DNA from: Corynebacterium falsenii
GTDB taxonomy: Bacteria; Actinomycetota; Actinomycetes; Mycobacteriales; Mycobacteriaceae
DNA: 64,000 nucleotides
NCBI RefSeq assembly: GCF_020099275.1
Contig: NZ_CP083646.1
Coordinates: 1,922,001 to 1,986,000 of the forward strand
Direction: 5' to 3'
In this document: positions 21,034 through 30,500 of the stretch, in pieces
Position numbering within the stretch: the first letter of the stretch is position 1
How the letters are laid out: each line of letters starts with the position of its first letter
Program-made: the position numbers and the translations under genes
Notes under the pieces: model-generated
What the model saw: only the letters and a program-made list of their open reading frames with translations
Databases searched by the model: none
Told to the model about the DNA's origin: nothing

Positions 21034-22623
21034 CTACTTCTTGCCGAAGTTCAGCTTGCTCAGATCGACATTGTCGAAGCCCGGGGGGAGCTGATCCTTC
21101 ATCTTCTCCAAGTCGTTCATGTTGGGCATGCCGCCGCCAGGCATTCCGGGCATACCCCCGCCAGGCATTCCGGGCATCCCCGGCATTCCCTGAGGGCGCC
21201 GGTTCATGTTCTTATTCTTGCCCTTCTTCCCCTTCTTGCCCTTGCGATGGTTCTTCTGCTTCTTCGTTGCGGAGCGCCCACCCATGCCGAACTGGCCGGC
21301 CATCTTGCCCATCATCTTCTTCGCCTCGAAAAAGCGTTCAACGAGCTGGTTGACCTCGGCGACCTTCACACCCGAACCATTGGCGATGCGCTTCCTGCGA
21401 GATGCGTTGAGGATCTTCGGGTCTTGCCTCTCTTGCGGCGTCATACCCCGAATAATGGCTTGAATGCGGTCGAGCTGCTTCTCATCGACCATGTCGGCCA
21501 TCTGAGACATCTGGGAACCACCCGGAAGCATCTTCAAGATGTTGCCCAACGGCCCCATCTTCCGGATCATCATCATCTGATCCAGGAAGTCCTCGAGGGT
21601 CAGCTCACCGGATGCCAAGCGCGCGGCCGAATCCTCGGCCTTCTTCGCATCCATGACCTGCTCGGCTTGCTCGATCAGGGTGAGCACATCGCCCATGCCG
21701 AGGATGCGGTTGGCCATGCGGTCGGGGTGGAAAACGTCGAAGTCTTCCAGCTTCTCGCCGGTGGAGGCGAACATGATCGGCTTGCCGGTCACCTCACGAA
21801 TCGACAGGGCGGCACCACCTCGGGCGTCGCCATCGAGCTTGGTGAGAACCACGCCGGTGAAGTCCACACCGTCGCGGAAGGCCTCGGCGGTAGTCACGGC
21901 ATCCTGGCCGATCATCGCGTCGATGACAAACAGGACCTCGTCCGGCTCCACGGCATCGCGGATATTTCGCGCCTGGCGCATGAGCTCTTCGTCGATACCC
22001 AGGCGGCCGGCGGTGTCAATAATGACGATATCGTGCTGCGAACGGTACGCCTCTTCGATACCGCGCTGGGCAACGTCCACCGGGTCACCGTGGCTGGTGC
22101 CCATCTCATGCTCGTGGGAATCCAGGCTGGTGCCGGGATCTGGGGCGAAGGTCTTCACACCGGCGCGCTCACCGACGATCTGCAGCTGCTGCACCGCACC
22201 CGGGCGCTGGAGGTCACAGGCCACGAGCATCGGGGTGTGGCCCTGCTTGGACAGGTAACGGGCGAGCTTACCGGCCAGGGTGGTCTTACCTGCACCCTGC
22301 AGACCGGCGAGCATGATGATCGTGGGCGGGTTCTTGGCCAGGTTCAGGCGGCGGGTCTCGCCACCGAGAATGTTCTGCAGCTCCTCGTTGACGATCTTGA
22401 TGACCTGCTGGGCCGGGTTGAGCGCCTCGGAAACCTCTGCCCCCTGGGCGCGCTCCTTGATCCGCTTGATGAACGCACGAACAACGGGGAGGGAGACATC
22501 GGCCTCCAGTAGCGCAAGGCGAATCTCTCGCGCCGTAGTGTTGATGTCCTCTTCGGTCAGACGGCCTTTACCGCGGAGGCCCTTCAGGGCTCCTGATAGG
22601 CGATCAGAAAGTGACTCAAACAC
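21034..22623 (-). CDS. ffh: Signal recognition particle protein Ffh
   Basis: A 529-residue SRP GTPase, partner of 4.5S RNA and FtsY in co-translational membrane targeting. Domains: N (1-95), G with GLQGAGKTTLAGKLA (about 107-121), DTAGRLGIDEEL and TKLDGDARGGAAL, then the Met-rich M domain from about residue 325. The last 90 residues are low complexity: a Lys/Asn-rich block followed by repeated Gly-Met-Pro-Gly units. The start is a GTG at 22623 with GGGAG about 12 bases upstream. It lies 84 bases after amtB; in C. glutamicum glnK and glnD lie in that interval. Confidence 0.95.
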   Translation of the reverse strand: MFESLSDRLSGALKGLRGKGRLTEEDINTTAREIRLALLEADVSLPVVRAFIKRIKERAQGAEVSEALNPAQQVIKIVNEELQNILGGETRRLNLAKNPPTIIMLAGLQGAGKTTLAGKLARYLSKQGHTPMLVACDLQRPGAVQQLQIVGERAGVKTFAPDPGTSLDSHEHEMGTSHGDPVDVAQRGIEEAYRSQHDIVIIDTAGRLGIDEELMRQARNIRDAVEPDEVLFVIDAMIGQDAVTTAEAFRDGVDFTGVVLTKLDGDARGGAALSIREVTGKPIMFASTGEKLEDFDVFHPDRMANRILGMGDVLTLIEQAEQVMDAKKAEDSAARLASGELTLEDFLDQMMMIRKMGPLGNILKMLPGGSQMSQMADMVDEKQLDRIQAIIRGMTPQERQDPKILNASRRKRIANGSGVKVAEVNQLVERFFEAKKMMGKMAGQFGMGGRSATKKQKNHRKGKKGKKGKNKNMNRRPQGMPGMPGMPGGGMPGMPGGGMPNMNDLEKMKDQLPPGFDNVDLSKLNFGKK

Positions 22624-22666
22624 GCTGTTCGTGTCTCCCTAACTCAAATTAACGACAGATACAACA

Positions 22667-22694
22667 ATCTCCCCCACCTTACAGTGAGGGAGAT
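22667..22694 (-). terminator. Hairpin between amtB and ffh
   Basis: An 11-bp stem with one C-A mismatch (22667-22677 with 22684-22694) and a 6-base loop lies 14 bases past the amtB stop. The following minus-strand sequence (GTTGTATCTG) is only weakly T-rich, so termination may be partial. Confidence 0.45.
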
Positions 22695-22707
22695 CAGTTT
22701 CGAGAAT

Positions 22708-24027
22708 CTAGCTCATCTCGTAGTCGTATGCGGTTTCACCGTGCAGGGAGGTATCGATACCTGCGGTTTCTTCCTCGTGGCTGATGCGCCAGCCCAGGGT
22801 GACCTTGAGGATCAGGGCGATGATCGTGGTCACGATCGCACAGTATGCGGCGGCGAAGGCGGCGATGATGATCTGGACGGCCAGGAGCTTGAGGCCATCC
22901 ACGCCACCACCGGTGAGCAGGCCGATCTTGTCGGCGAACAGACCACAGGCCAGGGTGCCCCAGACACCCGCAACGAGGTGCAGGCCAACGACGTCCAGGG
23001 AGTCGTCGAACTTAAAGCGGTACTTCAGGCCAACGCCCATGGCGGCGAGGCAGCCACCAATGAAGCCGACGATGAGGGAGGTCATCGGGGTGAGGCTACC
23101 CGCGGCGGGGGTGATGGCGACGAGGCCTGCCACAACACCCGATGCGGCACCTAGGGAGGTCACGCGGTGGTCGCGGATGCGCTCAACAGTGAGCCAGCCG
23201 AGCATACCGGTGCAGGTTGCGGCGGTGGTGTTCATCCATGCCAGGCCGGCAAGGCCGTTGGCGGCGAAGGCCGAACCGGCGTTGAAGCCGAACCATCCGA
23301 ACCACAGCAGAGCGGCGCCGAGCATGACCAGAGGGAGGTTGTGCGGGCGGTCCTTGCCCTTGAGGAAGCCGTGGGACTGGCCGATAACCAGAGCCAGAAC
23401 TAGGCCAGCGATACCAGCGTTGATGTGGACCACGGTACCGCCTGCGAAGTCAATGGGGGCGATGGCGGCAACAGTCTTGCCGTCCTCCACGACGGTTCCG
23501 AAGAGCTTGGCTGCGATACTGTCCTCGCTGTGCCCCAGCAGGCCGCCGCCCCACACCATGTGGGCCATCGGGAAGTACGCGAAGGTGACCCAAGCTGCGG
23601 TGAAGACCATCCAGGTGCGGAACTTCACGCGATTGGCCAGGGATCCGGTGATGATGGCCACGGTGATCATGGCGAAGGTGATCTGGAAGGCCACGTCGAT
23701 GATGTTGGCGTATCCGTTAGCGCCAACGATGTAATTACCGGCTGCGTCGGTGATGGAATCCTTCAGTCCGAAGAATTGCAGCGGGTTGCTGAACACTCCA
23801 CCGATCGATTCGGTGCCGTAGGACATCGACCAGCCCCACAGGATGTACACCACGCCTACCACGCCCATGGAGGCAAAGGACATCATCATCATGTTGAGCG
23901 CGGACTTCTGCCGCGACATGCCACCATAAAACAGTGCCAATGCTGGGGTCATGAGCAGCACCAGGGCGGCGCTGATCAGCATCCATGACGCATTACCGCT
24001 GGCGGCCATCGTCTCTTCGGGGGTCAT
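22708..24027 (-). CDS. amtB: Ammonium transporter AmtB
   Basis: A 439-residue ammonium channel of the Amt/Mep/Rh family with eleven predicted membrane segments. The pore His pair is visible in VVHINAGIAGLVLALV and in GLHLVAGVWGTLACG, and the Phe-gate region is in the preceding segments. The frame is open to 24063, but the ATG at 24027 has GAGGAG 8 bases before it and starts the family N-terminus. In C. glutamicum amtB is followed by glnK and glnD, the PII signal protein and its modifying enzyme; neither is here. No complete AmtR-type operator was found in the 395-bp gap upstream. Confidence 0.94.
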   Translation of the reverse strand: MTPEETMAASGNASWMLISAALVLLMTPALALFYGGMSRQKSALNMMMMSFASMGVVGVVYILWGWSMSYGTESIGGVFSNPLQFFGLKDSITDAAGNYIVGANGYANIIDVAFQITFAMITVAIITGSLANRVKFRTWMVFTAAWVTFAYFPMAHMVWGGGLLGHSEDSIAAKLFGTVVEDGKTVAAIAPIDFAGGTVVHINAGIAGLVLALVIGQSHGFLKGKDRPHNLPLVMLGAALLWFGWFGFNAGSAFAANGLAGLAWMNTTAATCTGMLGWLTVERIRDHRVTSLGAASGVVAGLVAITPAAGSLTPMTSLIVGFIGGCLAAMGVGLKYRFKFDDSLDVVGLHLVAGVWGTLACGLFADKIGLLTGGGVDGLKLLAVQIIIAAFAAAYCAIVTTIIALILKVTLGWRISHEEETAGIDTSLHGETAYDYEMS

Positions 24028-24422
24028 CTGAAACTCCTCTTGAATCTTCCTTAGGTCATGCAAGGTGTGGAGATTTCCCGCGCTGTCTCAGTCAAAACTG
24101 CTAGGGATGCCGTATCGCTTCCACCACGGCTTGCGTGCGAGTTCTATCTAAACCTCTGGATGTTTCTTCTAAAGTCATAGATGATTTCCGGGATGTAAAC
24201 TATCGCGACAATTCGGTTACCGTTGTGTTACATGTTTTGCACACAAACGTATATGTGCAGATATTCGATGCCTTGAGGTGATGAAACGCTCCCCGGCGCG
24301 GCTTCAAGGATCCTAGACAAAGCGCCCCTAGGCACGACAAAAGCGCGCTCACCCGTTATGGGTAGCGCGCTTTCGCCACTTCTGGCTAGCTCCCCGGCGC
24401 GAGCCGGGTCGCTTGAGTGTCG
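24028..24422. other. Intergenic region upstream of amtB (395 bp)
   Basis: No gene is supported. It contains the ftsY terminator (24336-24373) and, nearer amtB, the dyad CACA-N8-TGTG around 24241-24256 (CACAAACGTATATGTG), which has opposite half-site orientation to a CRP/GlxR box. Isolated half-sites resembling AmtR boxes (TTCTAT near 24142, ATAGAT near 24177) are too far apart to be one operator. Confidence 0.4.
24336..24373 (-). terminator. Strong intrinsic terminator after ftsY
   Basis: A 10-bp stem AAAGCGCGCT/AGCGCGCTTT (24340-24349 and 24364-24373) continues after a single bulge into ACCC/GGGT with a 5-base loop. The minus strand then reads TTTTGTC. It is about 50 bases after the ftsY stop. 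Confidence 0.8.
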
Positions 24423-26039
24423 CTAACCGAGCAGTGCGTCCACGAAGCTTTCAACCTCAAAGGGCGCGAGGTGGTCGGCACCCTCGCCAAGTCCCACGAG
24501 CTTCACGGGCACACCCAGCTCCTCCTGGACCTGGAACACGATGCCACCCTTGGCGGTGCCATCGAGCTTGGTGAGCACCACGCCCGTGATATCGACAACC
24601 TCCCGGAACGTCCTAGCCTGTATGAGGCCATTTTGACCAACTGTGGCGTCGAGAACGAGCAAGACTTCATCGACCTTGGCCTTCTTCTCAACGACACGGC
24701 GGACCTTGCCCAGCTGATCCATGAGGCCCACGGAGGTGTGGAGACGACCAGCGGTGTCGATGAGCACCACGTCCACGTTCTTCTCGATGCCCTTGGCCAC
24801 CGCGTCGAACGCCACGGATGCCGGATCGGCCCCTTCCGCGCCACGCACGGTTTCGGCCCCTACTCGACGCCCCCAGGTTTCCAACTGGTCGGCTGCGGCC
24901 GCACGGAACGTATCGGCGGCGCCGAGCAGGACCTTGTGGCCCATCCCGATGAGAACGCGCGAGAGCTTGCCGGTGGTGGTGGTCTTACCGGTGCCGTTCA
25001 CGCCGACCATCATGATGACCGCGGGCTTGCCGTCGTAGGGCATGGCCTTAATGGAGCGATCCATATCCGGCTTGCAGGCGTCGATAAGCGCGGAGCGGAG
25101 CATGGCGCGGGCTTCGGCCTCGCTGGAGACACCATTGACGGCGATGCGCTCGCGCAGATCCTCCACCACGGCCAGCGTGGTCTTGGTGCCGAGGTCGGCC
25201 ATGAGGAGGGTGTCTTCGATTTCCTCCCACGCGTCCTCGTCGAGGTCACCGGCGCTGAGGATGCCGAGCACGCCGCGACCGATGACGTTTTGGGACTTGG
25301 ACAGGCTGCCGCGGAGCTTGCCGAGGCGGCCTTCGACCGGGGCGATGTCCTCGCGTGCCTGCTCTTGGGTGACGGCTGGGGTTGCCGTGGTGGTCTCGGT
25401 GGCAGGAGCAGCTTCCGGTGCTTTCTGCGGCTGCTGGGGTTCCGCTACCGGCTCCGCAACCGTCTTCTGCTGTGGTTGTGCTGCAGGCTTCTGCGTGGGC
25501 TCGGCTACCGGCTTGTCAGACTCGCCCTCTTCGTCAGCCGATTTAGGCTCGGCGGGCTTTTCCGGCTCAGGCGCGGCGGCTGGCTCGGTCGGCGCGGGTG
25601 CCTTCGGTTCTGCTGGTTCTGTTGGTTCAGCTGGCTCTGCTGGCTCTACCGGAGCGACAGCTGGGGACGGGCTCGCAGCAGCCGTTGTGGGCGAGTCCGT
25701 CACGTCCGAGTCCGAGGCAGGCTTGGCCTTGCCGGGCTCGGCCTTAGGCTCCGGCTGCTTCAGTTCCTGTCCATCACGAAGAACGGGTTCCTTCTCCGCG
25801 GTAGCGCCAGACCCTGCTGCCCCCGGCGTTGCTGCAGCCCCAGCGCCACCCGCCGTGAAGTTGAAGCCGCCCTGTGCCTGGTAATCGCCACTTGAGGGCT
25901 TCTTCTGTTCGAGTTCATCCTTCTTCTCGAAGGAGATCTGCTTGGCCTTGCTGCGCTTGAGACCAACGGCAATGATGATCGCCGCAATGATCACAAGGAC
26001 AACAACGCCAATGATGATCCACAAAACGGTGCTATTCAT
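24423..26039 (-). CDS. ftsY: Signal recognition particle receptor FtsY
   Basis: A 538-residue SRP receptor GTPase. An N-terminal membrane anchor (residues 3-25) is followed by a long acidic A domain of about 200 residues made of repeated Pro-Ala-Glu units, partly encoded by a 9-bp DNA repeat near 25600-25660. The NG domain starts near residue 230: GVNGTGKTTTTGKLSRVL (P-loop), DTAGRLHTSVGLMDQL, TKLDGTAKGGIVF, and the end LGLGEGADHLAPF-type motif. A GTG at 26063 would add eight residues; the ATG at 26039 begins directly at the anchor and is preferred, though neither has a clear ribosome binding site. Terminator follows. Confidence 0.94.
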   Translation of the reverse strand: MNSTVLWIIIGVVVLVIIAAIIIAVGLKRSKAKQISFEKKDELEQKKPSSGDYQAQGGFNFTAGGAGAAATPGAAGSGATAEKEPVLRDGQELKQPEPKAEPGKAKPASDSDVTDSPTTAAASPSPAVAPVEPAEPAEPTEPAEPKAPAPTEPAAAPEPEKPAEPKSADEEGESDKPVAEPTQKPAAQPQQKTVAEPVAEPQQPQKAPEAAPATETTTATPAVTQEQAREDIAPVEGRLGKLRGSLSKSQNVIGRGVLGILSAGDLDEDAWEEIEDTLLMADLGTKTTLAVVEDLRERIAVNGVSSEAEARAMLRSALIDACKPDMDRSIKAMPYDGKPAVIMMVGVNGTGKTTTTGKLSRVLIGMGHKVLLGAADTFRAAAADQLETWGRRVGAETVRGAEGADPASVAFDAVAKGIEKNVDVVLIDTAGRLHTSVGLMDQLGKVRRVVEKKAKVDEVLLVLDATVGQNGLIQARTFREVVDITGVVLTKLDGTAKGGIVFQVQEELGVPVKLVGLGEGADHLAPFEVESFVDALLG

Positions 26040-26096
26040 AAGTTCTAGTGAAGCAGATATCACCTCACCATGTTGGAACCTGGTCCCCCGGGTGTC

Positions 26097-26124
26097 TTAA
26101 AGCCACAGGCCGTTCCTCTACTAT
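26097..26124 (+). promoter_or_regulatory. Candidate leaderless promoter of the esterase gene
   Basis: TTAAAG (26097-26102) and TACTAT (26119-26124) are 16 bp apart. The -10 ends only 6 bases before the GTG start at 26131, so transcription would begin at the start codon. No ribosome binding site is present, consistent with leaderless mRNA, which is common in corynebacteria. Confidence 0.45.
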
Positions 26125-26130
26125 CGAGGC

Positions 26131-27453
26131 GTGCTCGATCATATCCGTGGATACTCACTCATCAGTCCAGCCGTCGCAGCCCTCGCGTGGGCACTCCTCG
26201 CAATCTGCCTGCTGATCATCGTGATCGCTCTGCCACGGCACCACCGCGTGAAGGCCCTCGTGATCGCCGTGATCGCCGGCGTGGTTCTGGGCGTGGGCAG
26301 TTACGTGGAGATCCTCTTAGGCTTTGGAGTTCCTTCGGATCAGCTCAGCGTGGGGGCGGTCGCGTCCGCAACCCTCGCCATTCTTGCTCTCTTCCTGTCC
26401 ATTTGGACGATTGCTTCCACGTGGAAGAAGTCTTGGACGCTTATCCCGGCTTTGCTGACCGTTCTTTCCTCCCTTCTTGTGACGAACCAGTTCTACGCGC
26501 TGTTCCCGGACGTCAACTCCCTCGATATGGAGACTCCCTACAAGGAGGAGAAAGTCTCCGCCCTGCAGAGTGCGCCGAGTGTGCCCCTGGCCGAATGGAA
26601 GCCGAAGATTCTGCAGCCCATCGCTGCGGAAGGAACGGTCGTCACCGGTACACCCCCAACCCCCAAGTCCAAATTTCACCCGCGCGAGTCCTACGTGTAC
26701 CTTCCTCCGGCATGGTTCACCAATCCGCGCCCCCAGCTTCCAGTACTGGTGCTCATGCACGGCATTCCCGGCACCACTGACCAGTGGTTTAGCCAGGGTG
26801 AAGTGGGACTCGCAGCCCACAACTACCAGCGCAACCACGGCGGGGTCTCTCCCATCGTCGTCACTGCGGATGCCACAGGCGGGGTGTTCGACAACCCTGT
26901 ATGCACAAATTCCGCCAAGGGTAATATCCAAACCTTCCTCTCCGAAGACCTTCCGCAATGGATTTCGGAAGAGTTCAGCGCCACGCCTGACCGCCAGCAC
27001 TGGACCATCGGAGGACTGTCCTACGGCGGTACCTGCGCCCTGCAGACCATCGTCAACAACCCCAACTCCTATGGCAACTTCCTCGATTTCTCGGGAGAGA
27101 TAACCCCCAATGATGGCGACAGCCACGCCTCCACCGTGCGCGACTTCTTCAACAACTCGGAACAAAACTTCCGCGAGCACAACCCCGAAGACCTGCTGAA
27201 AACCCGTCGCTATCCTGGCCATCGCGGGCTCTTCGTTGCCGGCGTGGAGGACAGCACTGCGCAGAAGGATCTGCGGACTCTCAACAAGTTAGCCCGCGAG
27301 GCGGGTATGGAGACCTCGTTCGAGACTGTCCCTGGTGGCCACAACTTCATCACCTGGCGCGCGGCGATGAAGAAATTCTTCCCCGTTGTGGGCGAATGGT
27401 CCGGTATCACGCCCCAGGTGCTCCCTGGGCACCCCCTACCCCGCCAAAGCTAA
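26131..27453 (+). CDS. Membrane-anchored esterase (mycolyltransferase-like alpha/beta hydrolase)
   Basis: A 440-residue protein with four predicted N-terminal membrane segments (about residues 10-120) and an external alpha/beta-hydrolase domain of the putative esterase family that includes mycolyltransferases. The oxyanion region is LVLMHGIPGTTDQW, the nucleophile elbow is GGLSYGGTCA with Ser297, an acid is likely near 371 (VAGVEDS), and the catalytic His is in GGHNFITW (His404). The start is a GTG with no ribosome binding site but a -10-like box 6 bases before it. It is convergent with lysX and divergent from ftsY, so it is a single-gene unit. A role in envelope ester metabolism is inferred from fold and topology only; the substrate is unknown. 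Confidence 0.8.
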   Translation: MLDHIRGYSLISPAVAALAWALLAICLLIIVIALPRHHRVKALVIAVIAGVVLGVGSYVEILLGFGVPSDQLSVGAVASATLAILALFLSIWTIASTWKKSWTLIPALLTVLSSLLVTNQFYALFPDVNSLDMETPYKEEKVSALQSAPSVPLAEWKPKILQPIAAEGTVVTGTPPTPKSKFHPRESYVYLPPAWFTNPRPQLPVLVLMHGIPGTTDQWFSQGEVGLAAHNYQRNHGGVSPIVVTADATGGVFDNPVCTNSAKGNIQTFLSEDLPQWISEEFSATPDRQHWTIGGLSYGGTCALQTIVNNPNSYGNFLDFSGEITPNDGDSHASTVRDFFNNSEQNFREHNPEDLLKTRRYPGHRGLFVAGVEDSTAQKDLRTLNKLAREAGMETSFETVPGGHNFITWRAAMKKFFPVVGEWSGITPQVLPGHPLPRQS

Positions 27454-27464
27454 CGAAAACACCC

Positions 27465-27498
27465 CGGAGGAGGCCCCAGCAAAAGGGGTTCCCCTCCG
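27465..27498. terminator. Hairpin between the esterase gene and lysX
   Basis: CGGAGG (27465-27470) pairs with CCTCCG (27493-27498), with partial pairing of the GGCCCC/GGGG interior, in the 61-bp gap between convergent genes. T runs are poor on both sides. Confidence 0.4.
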
Positions 27499-27514
27499 CG
27501 CTGCCCTGCGATTG

Positions 27515-30500
27515 CTAGGTGGTCAGCGGGAAGGCCACCACATCGCGGATTGTCTTCCCCGTCACCAGCATGATCACCCGATCCACGCCGATGCCCAGGC
27601 CACCTGTAGGAGGCATGCCGTTTTCCAACGCCCGCAGAAATGCCTCATCCACTTCCATCGCCTCGGGATCCCCGCCCGCGGCCTTGAGCGATTGCGCCTC
27701 TAGGCGCGCTCGCTGCTCCAGCGGATCGGTCAGCTCCGAATAGGCCGTGCCCAGCTCAACTCCCCATGCCACTAGGTCCCACCTTTCGGTGACGCCAGAA
27801 ATGCTGCGATGTTTTCGAGTCAGCGGGGACACGCTGGTGGGGAAATTGGTGTAGAAGGTGGGCTCCTGGGTGGTTGCCTCCACGAGGTGTTCGTACATCT
27901 CGAGGACGATCTCGCCCGCGTCCCAGCCCGGCTTGATCTCGATTCCCAGCTCTACGCACAGCTCGGACAGGCTGTCTTTGGGAGACTCTGGCGCAACCGT
28001 CACGTCCCGATGAAGCGCCTCGCTGGCCTTCTCCGACACCGCACCGTGCACGGTCTTCACTGGCCAATCGCCAGCGATGCTCACCATCGAGCCGTCCGGC
28101 GCCGGCACAGCCTCCTCCCCGTTGACGGCGCGGGCTGCGCGCTGGATGAGCTTCTGCGTGACAAGACGCATGGAGTCGTAGTCACCGTGAGCATCGTAGG
28201 CCTCCAACACGGTGAACTCGGGGTTGTGCGTGGCATCCACGCCCTCATTGCGGAACACCCGCCCCATCTCAAAGATGCGCTCTGCGCCTCCAGCCAACAG
28301 ACGCTTGAGGTATAGCTCGGGGGCGATCCGCAGGTAGAGGTCCTGGTTATACGCGTTGATGTGGGTAACGAACGGCCGCGCGTTCGCGCCACCATGGACG
28401 GCTTGAAGCACGGGAGTCTCCACTTCTGCGTACCCACGGTCGACCAGTTCCAGCCGGAAGGCGTGCAGCACGGCCGAGCGAGCGTGAAGTTTGGCGTTGA
28501 GGTCCACGATGCCCGCCCCACGGCGCACCAGCGGGTGCAGGGATTTCGCCTCGGTGGTCCAGTCGGTGATGAGTAAAGACTTATGCCCCGTGCGAGAGTA
28601 CCCCACTGTTCCGGAGGCGGCGATGAGGTCACCGAGGTCCACGGCCATGCGGTCCTCCAGGATCAACTGCAGCATGCCTGAGGCATCGCGCACATCCACG
28701 AAGGTCACTCCGCCGAAGCAGCGTCGGGCAACGACCCGGCCTGCGACCCGGGCCGGAGTGCCTTCGTCGCATTCCAACACGCCGGCGCAGGTGTGGGTGG
28801 GGCGCACGGCCTCTGGCCAGGGATCCACGCCTTCGCGCTGCATCGCGCGGGCCTTGGTCACCCGCACAACCGTTTGTTCGGAATCGCGCTTCTTCTGGCC
28901 CGCTGCAGCGCGGCGCACATGTTCGATCGCCAGAACAGCTTCTGGTTGGTCGTACAGGGCGTGGCGGCGTCGATCGGAAGAACCAATCTCGGGCAAGAAC
29001 CCCTCGGCCACACCAGCGGCGATCGATACCCGGGCGATCGACAGGGAGGACGGATAGGACAGGTACCGCGGGATCCACAGCGGATCGTATTTCTGATTCG
29101 AGCGGTAGAGGGTTTCCATCTGCCACCACTTGGACAGGTAAGCCAGGATCGAGCGGGCAACGCGGCGGATCTTCGACACCGCCACCTCGTTTTCGCTGGC
29201 AAACAGCTTGCGGAACACGGCGAAGTTGAGGGACACGCGGCGGATCGACTCGTCCGCGCACAGCTCGGCGACCATGGTCTCGATCACGCCGTTGGGCGCA
29301 TCGGGGCTGCGGCGCATGAGGTCCAACGACGCACCCGCTGGGCCCCATGGCGCGAAAGAGAGCAAGCCCACGGGTTTATCGCCGATGTGAGCCTCGACGA
29401 GGATGCACATGCCATCTTCCGGATCACCCAAGCGACCGAGTGCCATGGAGAAGCCGCGCTCCTCGGTGGTGTCGCGCCACGCATCGGCGCGCTTTTCCAC
29501 CTCCGCCATTTCTTCAGCCGACAGGGCCTCGTGGCGGCGAATGCGCACCTTCACGCCCTTCTTCTGCGCATGGGACCGGGCGTGGCGCACATCTTTGAGC
29601 TCGGAGAGGTGGAACTCGTTGGTGTCGATGACGGCCTCATCGCCCAGGTGAAGGGACAGCAGGCCGTGCTTTTCATAGACGCGGGCACCACGTTCGGACG
29701 CGCCGATGGCCGCCGGTAGCCAGCCGTAATTAGTCGCGCGCTGCAGCCATGCTTCCACGGCGGCATCCCAGTAGTCCGGGTCCCCCACCGGGTCAGCGGA
29801 GGCTAAGCACACGCCGGCCTCCACACGGTAGGTCACGGCGGCCCTGCCCTTCGGCTCGAACACCACCGATTTGTCGCGGCGGGTGGCAAAGTAGGCCAGG
29901 GAATCGTTGGCGTTGTAGCGCTCGATGAGCCCGCGCAGGGCTTGTTCGTCGCGATTACCCATCGAATTTTGGCCGCGCTGCGAGCGCAACAGAACGAAGC
30001 CGGCAAGCAGCAGCACAACCGTGGAGAGAACAGAGATGATGATGGTGACGAACCACGGCGCGTGACCACCCTCGATGTTCCGGGAGACCAACGAAAATGC
30101 CGCGGAGTGGCTAATCGCCCAGACCACGCGTTCCTCGCCGACGAGTGAGCCGGGAAAACGATTAACGAGGGCGAGACCGGCGAGGAACACCAGCACGGTG
30201 CCACCCAGCCAGACCAGCAGGGCTTTGACAATGTTGCCGCGCATCGTGGCAGCGGCAAAGGCGCGACGGTGCCACAGCATGAGCAGCAGCAGGAAGAACT
30301 GAATGCCCACGCCCCAGTAGAACAGGATGGTAATCCAGTCCTGCTCCACCATCGGATCGAGCAGATAACTGAGGTATACCGCGTTGCCCAAGTTCAGCAG
30401 GGCCAGCGCGGCCACGGCAACGATCCAGGCCACACGCTTGGCGGTGTACAGGCCCAAGCCGAGCGCCAATAGTGCCACCGACCATGCCAGGGAGGAGGCC

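Noticed and set aside
24140..24182. AmtR operator upstream of amtB
   Set aside because: TTCTAT and ATAGAT half-sites are about 30 bp apart; the known operator needs about 6 bp between them.
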